Origin: Euprymna scolopes
Taxonomy: Eukaryota; Mollusca; Cephalopoda; Sepiida; Sepiolidae
Length of the DNA: 47,184 nucleotides
Reading direction: 5' to 3'
Assembly (NCBI GenBank): GCA_024364805.1
Contig: CM044519.1
Coordinates: 46,675,449-46,722,632, forward strand
The translations under genes and the position numbers were made by a program. Positions 34,939 through 45,537 of the stretch are shown here, in pieces; position 1 is the stretch's first letter; the number at the start of each line of letters is the position of its first letter. Below the pieces are notes generated by a model that saw nothing but the letters and a program-made list of their open reading frames with translations, was not told the origin of the DNA and ran no database searches.

Positions 34939-34997
34939 AGCGGGTGAGAATATTACATCGGTGCTCTACCCAAAGAGGGGGGGGCGCTTAAAATATT

Positions 34998-35238
34998 TGT
35001 AGTCATCGATATACAGTACTGTTTCGTTGTATCATAACTCAACAGTGCGCTAGACTAGCACCTCTCCCAAGCCGAGGATTCAATCTAGAACCATCGCTTG
35101 ACAGTCAGCAGTTCTACCGATCGACCCACGGGAGCGGCGCCCATCAATAATCTCGCCAAATGTCTATTTAAACAAATATTTGTCTACCACTTTTACAGTG
35201 CTCTAACCGCTTGTTTATAAACAAACAGTGAGCGTCGC
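34998..35238 (-). mobile_element. tRNA-derived SINE, copy 2 (minus)
   Basis: On the minus strand TGGGTCGATCGGTAGAACTG serves as A box and GGTTCTAGATTGAATCC (35092-35076) as B box, giving a tRNA-like head. An upstream part, GCGGTTAGAGCACTGTAAAA, is shared with copy 1. Same orientation as copy 1 and about 320 bp away, so either a tandem duplication or two independent insertions. Confidence 0.75.
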
Positions 35239-35330
35239 AATATATATATATATATATATATATTTTTACAAGGAAGCCACCACTTATCAAGGCCCGGAGG
35301 CCACTCAGGGATAAGGGTTAATATATGTAT

Positions 35331-36040
35331 TTCCCTAAAACGTCTGGTCTTGATAGAGGGGAGACTAAAACTTACTGCTATGGTTTAACATTATCTGCAA
35401 TAACAACCAGAAAAGAGTTGATTCCAAATATTCCTCATATGTTATATCTCTTTGGGAAATAAAGCATCGTTTTCTATAAAAAGTGCCAAAATAGACTCTG
35501 GATAATAGATAGTTCTCTAAATGTGCAACCTTAGGGGAAAATGTCACATAGCACACTACACAATTCAGGTCATACCCTTTTCCATCGAGCCTTCATTTGT
35601 CAAATTCTGATAAAAAGTCGTTGAGATTTGGAACTTATAAAATTGACCAAGAAGGTTCTATATCTATCTATCTATCTATCTATATCTATATATATATATA
35701 TATTCCTAAAACGTCTGGCCTTGATGGAGGGAAAACTAAAACTTGCTGCTATGCTTTCAAATGATCTGAAATAATAGCAAGGTGGGGGGGGGCTTTATGC
35801 GACATATTTTTCATATGTTGTATTTCCCCCTCTTTTGGAAACAATGTACAATCATGAATATCCTCAGTATCAAATAGTTCTTATACACTTTAAAATTTAC
35901 TTTATGTATGAAAACCAAAGAGAGGAGATATAACATATAAGGAATATTTGGAATCAAGTGTTCCCTTTCTGTTATTTACAATTTTTGAAACCATAGCAGC
36001 AAGTTTATTTTCCCCTCTATCAAGGACAGAGATTTTTGGA
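35331..36040. repeat. Three copies of a ~140-bp repeat, outer pair inverted
   Basis: Copy 1 (35331-35480) and copy 2 (35702-35850) are direct: both carry CCTAAAACGTCTGG, CTTGATRGAGGG and CTGCTATG in order. Copy 3 (about 35905-36040) is inverted: its reverse complement gives CCTTGATAGAGGGG, CTGCTATGGTTTCA and TTGATTCCAAATATTCC, the last matching copy 1 at 35418-35436. The outer pair can form a long hairpin. A (TA/TC)n tract lies at 35661-35701. Confidence 0.75.
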
Positions 36041-36774
36041 AAATATCAGATATTTTGTAATTCATATGCAAAAGTAAGAAAACAAATTACTATGATTAAA
36101 ATATTGGTAAAGGTGCAGTATTTTCCACCCACGAAAAATCATCTAAAATTACCATTCTTCGACATCTCTCTCAAACTGTTCTAGTAGTTCGTACACAAAC
36201 CAATCATATTCTTGTGAGGAAGAACCCAGATGCATTCATATTCATTACACCAGCTGCAAATACTAACAAACATACACATACAAATTTATCCATATAAAGT
36301 TTACAAGGTGTATTATTTATAAATTATTATGTAAAGTATTTATTCATAAAGTAATTAACTAATTCTTATAAATTTTAGGAAACAGAAGCGAGGTGAAAAG
36401 CTCGATAATATCTTTGTTATTTAGTTTAATGTTGTTTTAAGTACAACACCTCGTTTAAAAATTTAGATATTTCAGAGTTGATTGATAGAAACAAATGAAG
36501 TAGATTCCAGGAATTTCAGTTTCATCTTAAGACCTATTAATCTCAAGCCTTAAATTTTAAACATTTTCTAGAATCAAAAATATTTATTGGATTGTGATCC
36601 AAATTGATCATGAAATTTAATATAATTATTTTTCAATTATCATCTTCGACATTAAATTTGTGCAAAATCGTTCTGTTTGTCGAATTATTCTTACATTGTG
36701 AGATGCGTATTTTGCAAATATAATTCTGCGTTGTGTGTTTGCTCCTTTTGAATATAAAACATAGCATTAACCAA
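36041..36774. other. Unassigned AT-rich sequence
   Basis: No gene or repeat recognised between the inverted repeat and the next Helitron-like end. Confidence 0.55.
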
Positions 36775-37410
36775 TCTATATATCTATGAAGGTGAAATTG
36801 TCTGTGTTTGTGTGTACATTTCTCTTATAAACTACTCTGTCAATTTTCTGTCTACAGACCTGAGATTTGACACAAGTGGTATTGAGATTTGGAAAAATCT
36901 TTTTAATTGGTTTTCCGTCAGAAATTTGACTGTCAAGGTGTAAAAGTTCAACGATTTGACATTTGAAAACTCTACAAAACTCCTTCGCAAATTTTGTGCC
37001 TAAACACATGAAGTTTTGATGTAGGTTATTTGGACATGGATCAAACTTTTTAATTTGATTTGAGCCCAAAATAATAAACGTTTAAAAAAAATTGGCCTAT
37101 GCCAGTTTTTGTTTTAAACATTTGAAATTTTACATAAAGTTTATGCAAGCACAGGGCAAGCTTTTTAATCGTTTTTAGCTGAGAATTTGCCTGCCAAGGG
37201 GTTAAGGTTCCAAAGATTTGCATCCAATTTTGGATCTAAACATTTGAAATTTTACTTAAAGAGTATTCAGACATCTAGCAAGCTTTTTAATCAGTTTTGA
37301 GTTGAAATGCTTGACTTTTACCGACTCTACCAAACTCCTCCGTCAATTTTGGGTCTAAACACTTGAAATTTTAGATGTAGGTTACCTGGACATGAATGAA
37401 CTTTTTTAAT
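36775..37410 (+). mobile_element. Helitron H1-like element, left end present (plus)
   Basis: Starts TCTATATATCTATGAAGGTG at 36775 directly after an A, equivalent to the 5' end of the units at 14012 and 14441 on the other strand. The following 'GTCTGTGTTTGTGTGTACAT', 'AAACTACTCTGTCAATTTTC' and repeated 'AAACATTTGAAATTTTAC' phrases match the body of those units. No 3' hairpin plus CTRR is found. The element fades into AT-rich sequence and a (TA)n tract at 37457-37510. Confidence 0.55.
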
Positions 37411-37452
37411 AAGTATTTATTAGAATAATAATAACTTTGTTAATATTTTTAA

Positions 37453-37456
<4 letters not shown>

Positions 37457-37510
<54 letters not shown>
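37457..37510. repeat. (TA)n microsatellite
   Basis: About 54 bp of TA repeats. Confidence 0.95.
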
Positions 37511-37515
<5 letters not shown>

Positions 37516-37566
37516 TAAAGTTATGAACAGTACACAAGACTCAAGCAAAGCCGGTCTAACTTGTTA

Positions 37567-37800
37567 GTATAAATAACATTTTTATTTTGTTTATTTTTGT
37601 AAAAATGTAAATAATGATAGAAATAATAGAAATTACATTTTATTTAATTTCTTTTCGTAAAAATTTAAATAATGATATAAATAATGTTCTAATTATATGT
37701 ATTTTTGTAAAAATGTAAATTATAATATAACCAATAGAAATAACATTTTTATTTAATTTGTTTTTGTAAATAATAATATAAATATAGAAATAAAATAAAA
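37567..37800. repeat. AT-rich ~60-80-bp tandem repeat, about 4 copies
   Basis: 'AATAACATTTTTATTT', 'TTTTTGTAAAAATGTAAAT' and 'AATGATAGAAATAATAGAAA' recur in the same order roughly four times with drift and small length changes. Confidence 0.65.
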
Positions 37801-38500
37801 AAAAACAACGAAATTGTTTTTATTTACAGATTTTATTCATTTTTGTCGCACATCGAATCAATTTGATCCCTGATTCATCGAAAATCATACCATAAAAATT
37901 TTCAGATATTATTTTGCGTACACACCATGCGATAAAATCCATGATTTTCGTTATGTTCTTATTGCATCTACAGAAATTGCACTCCTATAATTTACACTGA
38001 AAAGAAAAAAAAAAGAGAAATAAGTTTTCAAATTATAACGAAGTCAAATTTTTGCGAATTCGACATTTCGATGCAATTCTTAAATATTACGCAAACACTA
38101 TATTTTTACTAGTGATTCGCCGCTTATCAATGCTCAAACCCTCTTGGTGGCATAGACAGGTTGATATTATATTTTGTATCCCTCAGAAAAGCAATATGTT
38201 AGCAAATTGTTCCACAGATTAAAGGTTCTTTGAAAAATATTCGTAAGAGTGCATTTCGTGTTATGAATTATGCTGATGCAAGGAAGGGTACTTTAAGAAG
38301 CACCTTCCAGATGTGGTAGCTGTACTCCATCTTAGGGAATATCTTATAAGTACAGTAGAACCCCGAGATACGGGATTAAACATTAGTAACAAAATACAGT
38401 ATATAATACACATGTATATAATCAATTAACATTATAAATAACACTGTAAGGCGGGGAAAGTATCATAACCATGCCAGAAAGATATCGTATTTCACATTGT

Positions 38501-39449
38501 CTAAAAAAAAACGTATCCTAGGGCCACTGTATCATGGGTTTTCTGTACATAATTGAGCGGTTGATGTGTTGCTGTAGATGGTCGTGTCATCAGCATAGAT
38601 GTCAACGAATGAATTAAGTATGTGTTTAGGGAGATCATTGATGTAGATAAAGAAGAGAGTTGGGCCAAGGATGGACCCTTGAGGGACTCCAACATTAATA
38701 CTGCAGGCCTCTACTCTTATGAGCCTATCAGAGAGAAATGATTTAATGATAGAGAGAATATTTCCAGTTATACCGTAGCTGGAGATCTTGTGAAGTAGGC
38801 CTTTATGCCATACCTTGTTGAAGGCCTTTTATATGTCCAGAGCAATTGCCCTGGAAAGGAAGCCTTTGTCAAAAGATTCACTAATCCTTTGAGATATAAC
38901 CGTTAGCACATCTGCGGTAGATCTTGCAGAACAGAAACAATATTGCGTGTCACTAAGAAGGTTATTTCTGCTGAGGTGGTTGACTATTTCTCTATTTAAT
39001 ATGGATTTCAGCAACTTACTCATGACACACAGGAGTCTTATTGGTCTGTATTGAGGGGGAGATGACTTATCACCTGAGTTCTTAAATACATGGCATACTG
39101 ATGAGATTTTCCAGGGTGTTGGAAAGCACTTCTCCTTAAGGCAACGTTTAAACAGTTTCGTAAGTATTGGAGCAAATTCTGGTTGAAGCTTTTTTAACAC
39201 TATAATTGGGATGCCGTCAGGGTCAGTAGTTTTACTGGAATCAAGGTTCATGATTAGCTTGGCGACCTCATGCACATATATTTGTATGTTACCTAGCGTA
39301 TTCTGTGTTATAGGAGGCAATATGGGGAGTTGATGGCCTTCGTCGCATAGGGTAGAATTAGCTGCAAAGTTCTTTGCAAATAGTCTAGCCTTGTCTGAAG
39401 CTGAGGAGATGACCTTTGGTCTGTTGATAATGGTTGGGATAGAACGCAC
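38501..39449 (-). pseudogene. LINE reverse transcriptase of the 38-40.8 kb element
   Basis: Frame 39449-38829 reads LDSSKTTDPDGIPIIVLKKL, then WKISSVCHVFKNSGDKSSPP, QYRPIRLLCVMSKLLKSILN, and the CFCSARSTADVLTVISQRIS block, ending SRAIALDI. The palm continues downstream in other frames, and a YADD-type box falls at about 38590-38580. Frame changes and the interrupted C-terminus make it inactive. Confidence 0.8.
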
Positions 39450-39710
39450 ACTTCTGTTCAGGATTCCATTTGTTATTTGCCAAAACTGGTGGGAACCAAG
39501 CCGCTGATCAGCTACTTTGGATTAAACAAACTGGGCATATAGCTCTCTTGCATTTTTTACAGTGGTTGCTGGCGTTCCTGAAAGCAGCTTTAGTCTCCGT
39601 GCTTCTATTATTTTGGTAGCTATTGAAAAAGTGATTTCTGTGCGCGATTGCAGCAGCACATTCTGGGGAGAGTCATGGCTGGCTGGCTGGTAGGTTTTTG
39701 TTGGAATTTT

Positions 39711-40310
39711 TTAGATGGTATGAATCGGTCTATGCCTACAATTAACCATTCGGTCAGGTCTGATACTATAGAGGACATCCTTTTTAAACATGGAATGCAG
39801 AGGTAGATCAGATATAAATGTACGGACGCTATCCCAGTCAGCCATGGAGTATCGGTATACAGTACGGTGGAGGGGTACTTCTGGGGACTTATTTAATTTC
39901 ATTTTTATCTTAACTGATACGATGGAGTTGTCGGAGGATCCTAGAGGAGAAAGAACGGAACATGAATATAGCTCAGGGGAAGTTGAGAGAAAAAGGTCTA
40001 GGAGGCTTGCATATTGACCTGTAGTATCGGGCACACGGGTGGGCTCGCGAACAATCTGAGTGAGGTTATAAGCAATGGCAAAATCATGACAGAACCTCCC
40101 CTCATTGCCCGTCTTATTCGAGTGGGCCAGCCATTCCACGTTATGGACGTTGAAGTCACCACAGATGTGGATGTTAGCCGAGGGGTGTGCAGACAGGATG
40201 TGGTCTACTTTCTCAGATATGCTCTTAAAGATAGTATCTCCGCTGTTGTGGGGCCGATAGAGGGCAAATATAAATGCAGTGGTGTAAGCAAGTGCAACCT
40301 GGAAGCACAT
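39711..40310 (-). pseudogene. LINE endonuclease domain of the 38-40.8 kb element
   Basis: A 199-codon frame beginning MCFQVALAYTTAFIFALYRP. It shows VDHILSAHPSANIHICGDFN with the GDFN motif, the ASLLDLFLST block, SPLGSSDNSIVSVKIKM where SDN replaces SDH, and the linker YRYSMADWDSVRTFIS. The first endonuclease block lies upstream in other frames (SETGIGPTTSLDEFIIKGYS on the minus strand near 40490-40430). The frame is lost near 39790. It is close kin to the intact domain at 8563 and the remnant near 18330. Confidence 0.8.
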
Positions 40311-40796
40311 ATAAGGTAAATTAGGATCTTCTCTAGAGATTTCCCTGCCACATGGGACGCCATCTTTAATGTAGGCACATATTCCATGCCCATGGCGATC
40401 TTGGGGGTCAGATTTAGATGCTAAGTTAGAGTATCCTTTAATTATGAACTCATCTAGGGAAGTGGTCGGCCCTATTCCAGTTTCACTTAGAAAGAATATG
40501 TCCGGTGTCGTGTCGTCTCCTGTAATTGGGTTTCAACCTCTGGAAGGTTGGAACGTAGACTCCTGATGTTGGAGAAGGAGACATGGTAGTAGGGGTCTAC
40601 GTTGGAAGAAGAGGTTCTAGGTTTATTCGAGTTTTTTTTGGGGGGGGAGATGTTTCATGTTGAGATTTTGGGATTTGTGGATCAGGTCGGCATACTTTGT
40701 TAGAGCAGTACAGAGAGGGAAAGTAAGATAGAAAAAAGAGGAAAATTCGTCAAATCTTAGAAAGGCAAGATTTTAGGATCACTATGGCGGCCTCGA

Positions 40797-42018
40797 ATGT
40801 CGTACGTTCAGTCTTATAAAAATGATGTAAAAATTAAGTATGGATTTAGCCAAGCCCGTTCCACAGGAGATATCCTAATTGTAATCTCTGAACATATATA
40901 CTATTCACTGGACAAAGCATGGGAGAGTAGAGCGGTAGCTCTAGATATATCTAAGGCTTCTGACAGGGTATGGCATGAAGGTCTCCTTAGGAAAATTAGA
41001 TCATACGGTATTATTGGACGAATGCATAACATAATTAAATCCTTCTTAAATAAGAGAAAAATCCAGGTTGTCCTCGACGGTCGTACATATAAACAATATG
41101 ATATAAATGCGGGAGTGCTTCAGGGGTCTTTCCTTGGACATTTATTATTCCTAATATTCATAAATGACCTCCTCGACCAAATTGCCTCTGAGATGGGTAT
41201 ATATGTTGATGACACCACGCTCTATAACAGCACAACAGGAACAATGAACACATATCTAAAGAAATGGCAGAAACACTAGAGGATGACCTCCAATCTGTAG
41301 TGGAATGGGGACAAAAATTGATGGTCACATTCAATGCTGCCAAGACTAAACTTTTTTCCTTCAATAATTAGAATAAACCTTCTCTACCACCAATAGCAAT
41401 GACCAAAGATGCATTATCTGAAAGTACTTCTTTTAACTCCTCGGCCTAACGTTCACAGGAAACAATGAGTCGGAACAATTACATTGAGAGCATTGCCAGG
41501 ACCGCTGCGAAGAAGGTAGGCTCTCTCTTCGGTGCTAGAAAGCTACTAACGCCCGAAAGTATCCTAAGGCCACCATTCGCCCATGTATGGAGTATTGTTG
41601 TCATATTTGAGTTGGTGCATCTGCTACTAGTCTCTCACTCCTAGACAAGATCCCAAAGGGAGTCGCAAATCTGATAGGTTCTGAACTGTCATCCAATCCT
41701 CAGTCTCTGTCCCACCGACGAAATGTTGCATCCCTCTGCCTGTTCTACAAGTATTTTAATGGTGAATGCTTTGCCGAACTGCAAGCACTTGTGCCCCCAC
41801 GATGTAAATACCCCCGACAAACCCGACAAGCAGGTAAATCCCACCCCTACACAGTAGAGATCCCTAAATGTAAGAGAGCTTTCTACTCCAGTAGTTTCTT
41901 CCCCAGAACCGCTAGACTTTGGAATTCAATTCCAGATCTCTGCTTCCCCAACTGTATTGACATGCAGAAGTTCAAGTATAACGTGAACCGACATCTTGCT
42001 GCCCAACTTCCTACATAG
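40797..42018 (+). pseudogene. RT palm and C-terminal tail of the plus-strand LINE
   Basis: Frame 40797-41279 gives SRAVALDISKASDRVWHEGL, SYGIIGRMHNIIKSFLNKRK and GVLQGSFLGHLLFLIFINDL, then GIYVDDTTLY with VDD in the catalytic box. After frame changes the tail reads NYIESIARTAAKKVGSLF (about 41480) and the closing frame 41791-42018: KCKRAFYSSSFFPRTARLWN, then SIPDLCFPNCIDMQKFKYNV and NRHLAAQLPT before a stop. That ending is the standard C-terminus for this LINE group. Confidence 0.8.
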
Positions 42019-42120
42019 TACTCTAGTAGCTGATGTCCCTGATAGTAGCCCCCTACACCAAGGTGGCAATGTTCCTTGTTTCGGGTGAAAATGTAAAAAA
42101 AAAAGTAAAATGAAATCTTT
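40797..42120 (+). mobile_element. 5'-truncated Jockey/CR1-like LINE (plus)
   Basis: Begins inside the RT (KYGFSQARSTGDILIVISEH), runs through the catalytic region and C-terminal tail and ends in the 3' UTR phrase GTGGCAATGTTCCTTGTTTC followed by an A-rich stretch near 42095-42105. This is an ordinary 5'-truncated LINE insertion. It lies head to head with the minus-strand LINE ending at about 40790. The RT segments of the two overlap in content, so a single twin-primed insertion does not explain them. Confidence 0.8.
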
Positions 42121-42600
42121 TTCCAATTTTATTACAGTAGATTAATGTGTTTTATATAATTTTTATATTTGTTGTGTCTGTCAAATAATTTACGCCGCTA
42201 AACTACACATTTATTCTAAATTACATTTCATACAAAAATACTTATTTGTTATATATTGTTTTTGGTGTGTATACTTCTCTTTTCCGGGCTCATTATGGAC
42301 ACTGCTCAGGCATTCACTTGTTTGTTTGTTTTGTTGTTTTTTTTAAGTCAATTTTTACCTTAGGTTCACCTCCACAGTTTTGTTTAAACTGACGACTTTT
42401 CGATTATGCTGAATAAGACAATCACTTTTAACTTTGGTGGAGACAAATAGTTTTCGATGGCATAAAGATATGCATTATGCTCTGTACTTCAGATTTGTGC
42501 GCATGCTCGATAAACAAATCTACTTCAATAGGGGGGTATAGTCTTTGCGGGTGGGTATGCTGACAACGATTATCAAGGTTAAATTTATGGCAAATACTTC
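42121..42600. other. Unassigned sequence, possibly left part of Helitron-like H2
   Basis: No gene recognised. A Helitron left end (TC after A) could lie in here but I cannot single one out. Confidence 0.4.
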
Positions 42601-42836
42601 GACAACCCGCCACTCAAAAAATCGGGTGCCTATTCCGAAAGACATTCTTACCATTTTGCATTAATAGGTTGGGAGTATCTATTCCGAAAGCTGTTCTTAA
42701 CATGAGAAGGTCATATCGAAAGCCATTCTGAACATTAGGATGTTGGATGTTGCCCACCTACAAAAACTATAGTTTAATTTTGATGAGGGAGTGGGCATGC
42801 GCCCACCGGGAAACGCCGGTTAACGAGTCCTGCTAG
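42600..42836 (+). mobile_element. Helitron-like element, family H2, right end (copy 2)
   Basis: Repeated phrases 'CTATTCCGAAAGACATTCTT', 'CTATTCCGAAAGCTGTTCTT' and 'ATATCGAAAGCCATTCTGAA' are followed by two hairpins, GTGGGC-ATGC-GCCCAC (42791-42806) and ACCGG-gaaacg-CCGGT. The end is TTAACGAGTCCTGCTAG at 42836 before a T. It shares its terminal phrase and internal repeats with the element ending at 10410. Confidence 0.6.
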
Positions 42837-43909
42837 TAATAAAATAAAACAGTTATCATTTTATTTAAAATAGTACACATTATGAAAATATTTAAAAAAT
42901 TTATTTGGATTCAAATTCTGTTATTTTCGGGAATTTTATTTAATTATGATTAAATTATTATTTTTAAAAAGTATTTTTTGTCATAACACCAGAGACTGAA
43001 TTTCAAATAAGATTTTTCACGCATTCAAATAACTGATCGCTTTGATGTATGTCATTTTAAATGCCTTATAAAATTCGATGATGTGTCCGTTGACTCAGGA
43101 CGTCAGTTCTTCGGCTTTTTACAATATCTTTATATTTAATCTACTATGTGACCAGTCACTCGCCTCATCAATCGAGGTTTACGAGAGGCATCTTTTATTG
43201 TTGAAGTCAGACAATAGCAAGTAAGAGTACATTACCAAACGCTGCCATATTATGATCTGACACTACTAAAAAAATAGTATCTTCGTAGACAGAATTCGCT
43301 CGTTAGCAGGCGTTGCGTTTCTAAATTAAACTAGCAGGGAGGCTTAACGTTGTCCGAGATTGAATGAGGATTCCACCCTCCTACACTTATTGCCATCGAA
43401 ATCGGTGAAATAGCATATTTTAATCAAATCGAGGATTGGCTACTCTAGTGAGGAACCACATCTCTGTAGTATCCCGACAAGAAATCTTCACATTCTTCCC
43501 CACAGTAACTAGTTCCCAATAAATTGTAGTCTACATTGCACTGTTGAGAATCCACACTTGATATAAAATCACATAAAATAATAGCTTTATTTAAAGTTTA
43601 AAATGGAAAAGTCAAGTATCTTGGTAAAATTGTGCTATAAGCAAAAAGACTCATTTCGAATGCGCACACGTCTTATCAAAGAGCTTACTGTTGATTTTAT
43701 GAAATTATTTTACATCATCACTTGAACTAAAGTTAAACGTACAAAAGTCAAGTATCATGGTTCAATTGTTCTCTAAAATCAACATTTATTTCGAACGCAC
43801 ACCTGTCTTATAAAGGAATCTAGAGTAGTTTTTATACGCTTGGCTTTTTTACTTGTGCGGTGACAAAACTTCTCAAATGCAGTTATGATGCTAGGTTGTA
43901 TGAAAGTAA
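42837..43909. other. Unassigned; holds a ~90-bp direct repeat
   Basis: 'AAAAGTCAAGTATC.TGGT' followed by 'ATTTCGAA.GC.CAC.C.GTCTTAT' occurs at about 43608-43680 and again at about 43745-43820. No gene recognised. Confidence 0.5.
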
Positions 43910-44212
43910 TCAAATTGTTTTGATTGTCGATTTTCGATATTTATAGGGGGTATTGAGACAATCAGGAAGGGCCATATGAAGGTTGTTAACATCAATAAAA
44001 GTAGTGCTATGGAATGTCGACCTTCCTCTGAGAGAAACAGTACGATAGACGAGACTTTCTAGTTTTAGCATGGCACATAGTGTAGAACAACGTGGCAGCT
44101 TTTTTCGACAGCCCATATATTTTCGTCGACAGAGACAAATGCTCGTCTCTCTAAAGTAATCGTTGGCGTCTAGTTCTAAAATTGGTCTAAATGCTGATGT
44201 TGAACTTTTCAC
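43910..44212 (-). CDS. 100-codon ORF, unrecognised
   Basis: Starts MKSSTSAFRPILELDANDYF and contains CLCRRKYMGCRKKLPRCSTL and a SLVYRTVSLRGRSTFHSTTF stretch. It has six Cys in the first half but no zinc-finger spacing I can name. It lies about 550 bp beyond the NPF stop on the same strand, so it could be in NPF 3' flanking sequence, a piece of a LINE or other repeat tail, or chance. I do not assign a function. Confidence 0.2.
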   Translation of the reverse strand: MKSSTSAFRPILELDANDYFRETSICLCRRKYMGCRKKLPRCSTLCAMLKLESLVYRTVSLRGRSTFHSTTFIDVNNLHMALPDCLNTPYKYRKSTIKTI

Positions 44213-44761
44213 TTTTTAGTGCCTGAAGTAATAGAAGCCATTAAAAAGAACAATAAATAACTTCATTAATTACTCTGATTTACTTTTTCACAGTTACTTT
44301 GCAGTAAGTAAATCATGATAAATCGCATTTTTGGTTCCTAAGACTTATTACTATGAAGTAGGTCTCGAAACCAGCGTCTGGTCTTCGACGCCAACTTTCT
44401 AGAGGTAAGAATCTTTCTCCTTTTCTACCACGTACTTCTGCCAATGACGTCATAACCTGTTACGTAGTCTTAATCCTACACTTTTCAATTATGAATAACA
44501 TTCTCTATTCTCTGTTTACTTTAAAACGCATATTGGAAATTTATGATTATAACTTAACTTTTTCACACCTACATATACATATTTCTATACTCAAATATAG
44601 AAGAGATAAATGTGATAAAGTCGATCGCGACCTAAATTGGCTTTTCTCATTCCGATAATGACCTTTTTTTTTTAAAGAATTACATATTCGTTTCTTGAGA
44701 TGAAAGCTGAGCTTTAGACAAAAAAAATGTATCCTTACGTATATTTATAATCCGATCATTT

Positions 44762-44831
44762 TTAGGCAATCAGTCTTTCTTCTTTTGCATTTTCGCTTGT
44801 TCCAAAACCATCCCAAGCACTTCGTCCAAAT
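44762..44831 (-). CDS. NPF: Neuropeptide F precursor, final coding exon
   Basis: A 70-nt exon not visible as an open frame on its own. On the minus strand a strong acceptor (TGATTTGTTTCAG, ending at 44832) is followed by A-TTT-GGA-CGA-AGT. Joined to the AG left by the previous exon this gives Arg-Phe-Gly-Arg: the conserved C-terminal RF of NPF, the Gly that donates the amide, and a basic cleavage site. Then comes SAWDGFGTSENAKEERLIA and a TAA stop at 44764-44762. The 19-residue remainder is a C-flanking peptide like that in NPY/NPF precursors. The phase-2 split of the penultimate Arg codon is a known landmark of the family. The cleavage site here is a single Arg, while many relatives have Lys-Arg. 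A TATAAA at 44749-44744 could act as a weak poly(A) signal. Confidence 0.88.
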
Positions 44832-44986
44832 CTGAAACAAATCATGTGTAAGCTTTTAAAAAAGAAATCACTATATACGCTGCACTTAAGCAAATACCAG
44901 TCACAATTTCTACTAATTATTATAGAGGGGGTGTAAATTAATCTTACGTAGTAATTAATTTTGCTTATATATAAAAAAAGAATAAC

Positions 44987-44989
<3 letters not shown>

Positions 44990-45033
<44 letters not shown>
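44990..45033. repeat. (TA)n microsatellite in the NPF intron
   Basis: About 44 bp of TA repeats, at the point where the 5' end of the adjoining Helitron-like piece would lie. Confidence 0.95.
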
Positions 45034-45035
<2 letters not shown>

Positions 45036-45190
45036 TTGTCTGTCTGTATGAGGAACGGTCTCTACCAAACTACTCTCTCAATTTTTTAGTCGTCATACTT
45101 GAATCTTGTTATAGAGAATCAGACATGCGAAACAACTCCAGTTTGTTTTTTAGTCAGTAAAATTAGCTGTTAAGGGATCCAAATTGATAT
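45034..45190 (+). mobile_element. Helitron H1-like fragment in the NPF intron
   Basis: 'ATTGTCTGTCTGTATGAGGA', 'CTACCAAACTACTCTCTCAA' and 'CAGTAAAATTAGCTGTTAAG' follow the order of the element at 36775 (ATTGTCTGTGTTTGTG, ATAAACTACTCTGTCAATTT). Diverged and lacking clear ends. Confidence 0.5.
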
Positions 45191-45444
45191 AATTAAAGCA
45201 TGGTAGATGTAAGTCGACTTAAAGTGTTTCTTTACACATGTTCAAAATACATTAATACATTAATGTCGAGTAATTTTTAGAATTTTCTTGTGATTCAAAT
45301 TATAACAACTAACGCTGGAGAAGAGCTACATGTGTTTTGATTTTAGCTGATGACACCCAAGTCATATTTTTTAAAACTTTTGAAATCTTTGTATAAGAAG
45401 TTGGTTACTAAGATATTTGTTTATATACATTCGAATTGCTACAT

Positions 45445-45537
45445 GCTGTTATGGTCTGGTATGGTCTGTTATGGTCTGTTATGGTCTGGTATGGTCTGTT
45501 ATGGTCTGGTATGGTCTGTTATGGTCTGGTATGGTCA
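45445..45537. repeat. 10-bp minisatellite with 20-bp higher order in the NPF intron
   Basis: TATGGTCTGT and TATGGTCTGG alternate about nine times, so the array has a 10-bp basic and mostly 20-bp alternating period. Confidence 0.95.

Larger units (their letters stand above)
38100..40790 (-). mobile_element. Jockey/CR1-like LINE, nearly full length but broken (minus)
   Basis: Leader (about 40790-40500), endonuclease (to 39711), RT (39449-38500) and a C-terminal remnant (about 38350-38100, with a 'YSLRW...' and 'NLWNNLLTYCF'-type block in shifted frames). A ~165-bp stretch at about 38354-38518 interrupts the RT-to-tail region. It starts head to head with the plus-strand LINE at 40797. The leader region 40520-40620 is GC-richer, like the leader of the 7.8 kb copy. 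Confidence 0.8.

Noticed and set aside
38100-42120. Single LINE insertion with a 5' inversion (twin priming)
   Set aside because: Both arms contain the same RT region, whereas twin priming divides one copy without such overlap.
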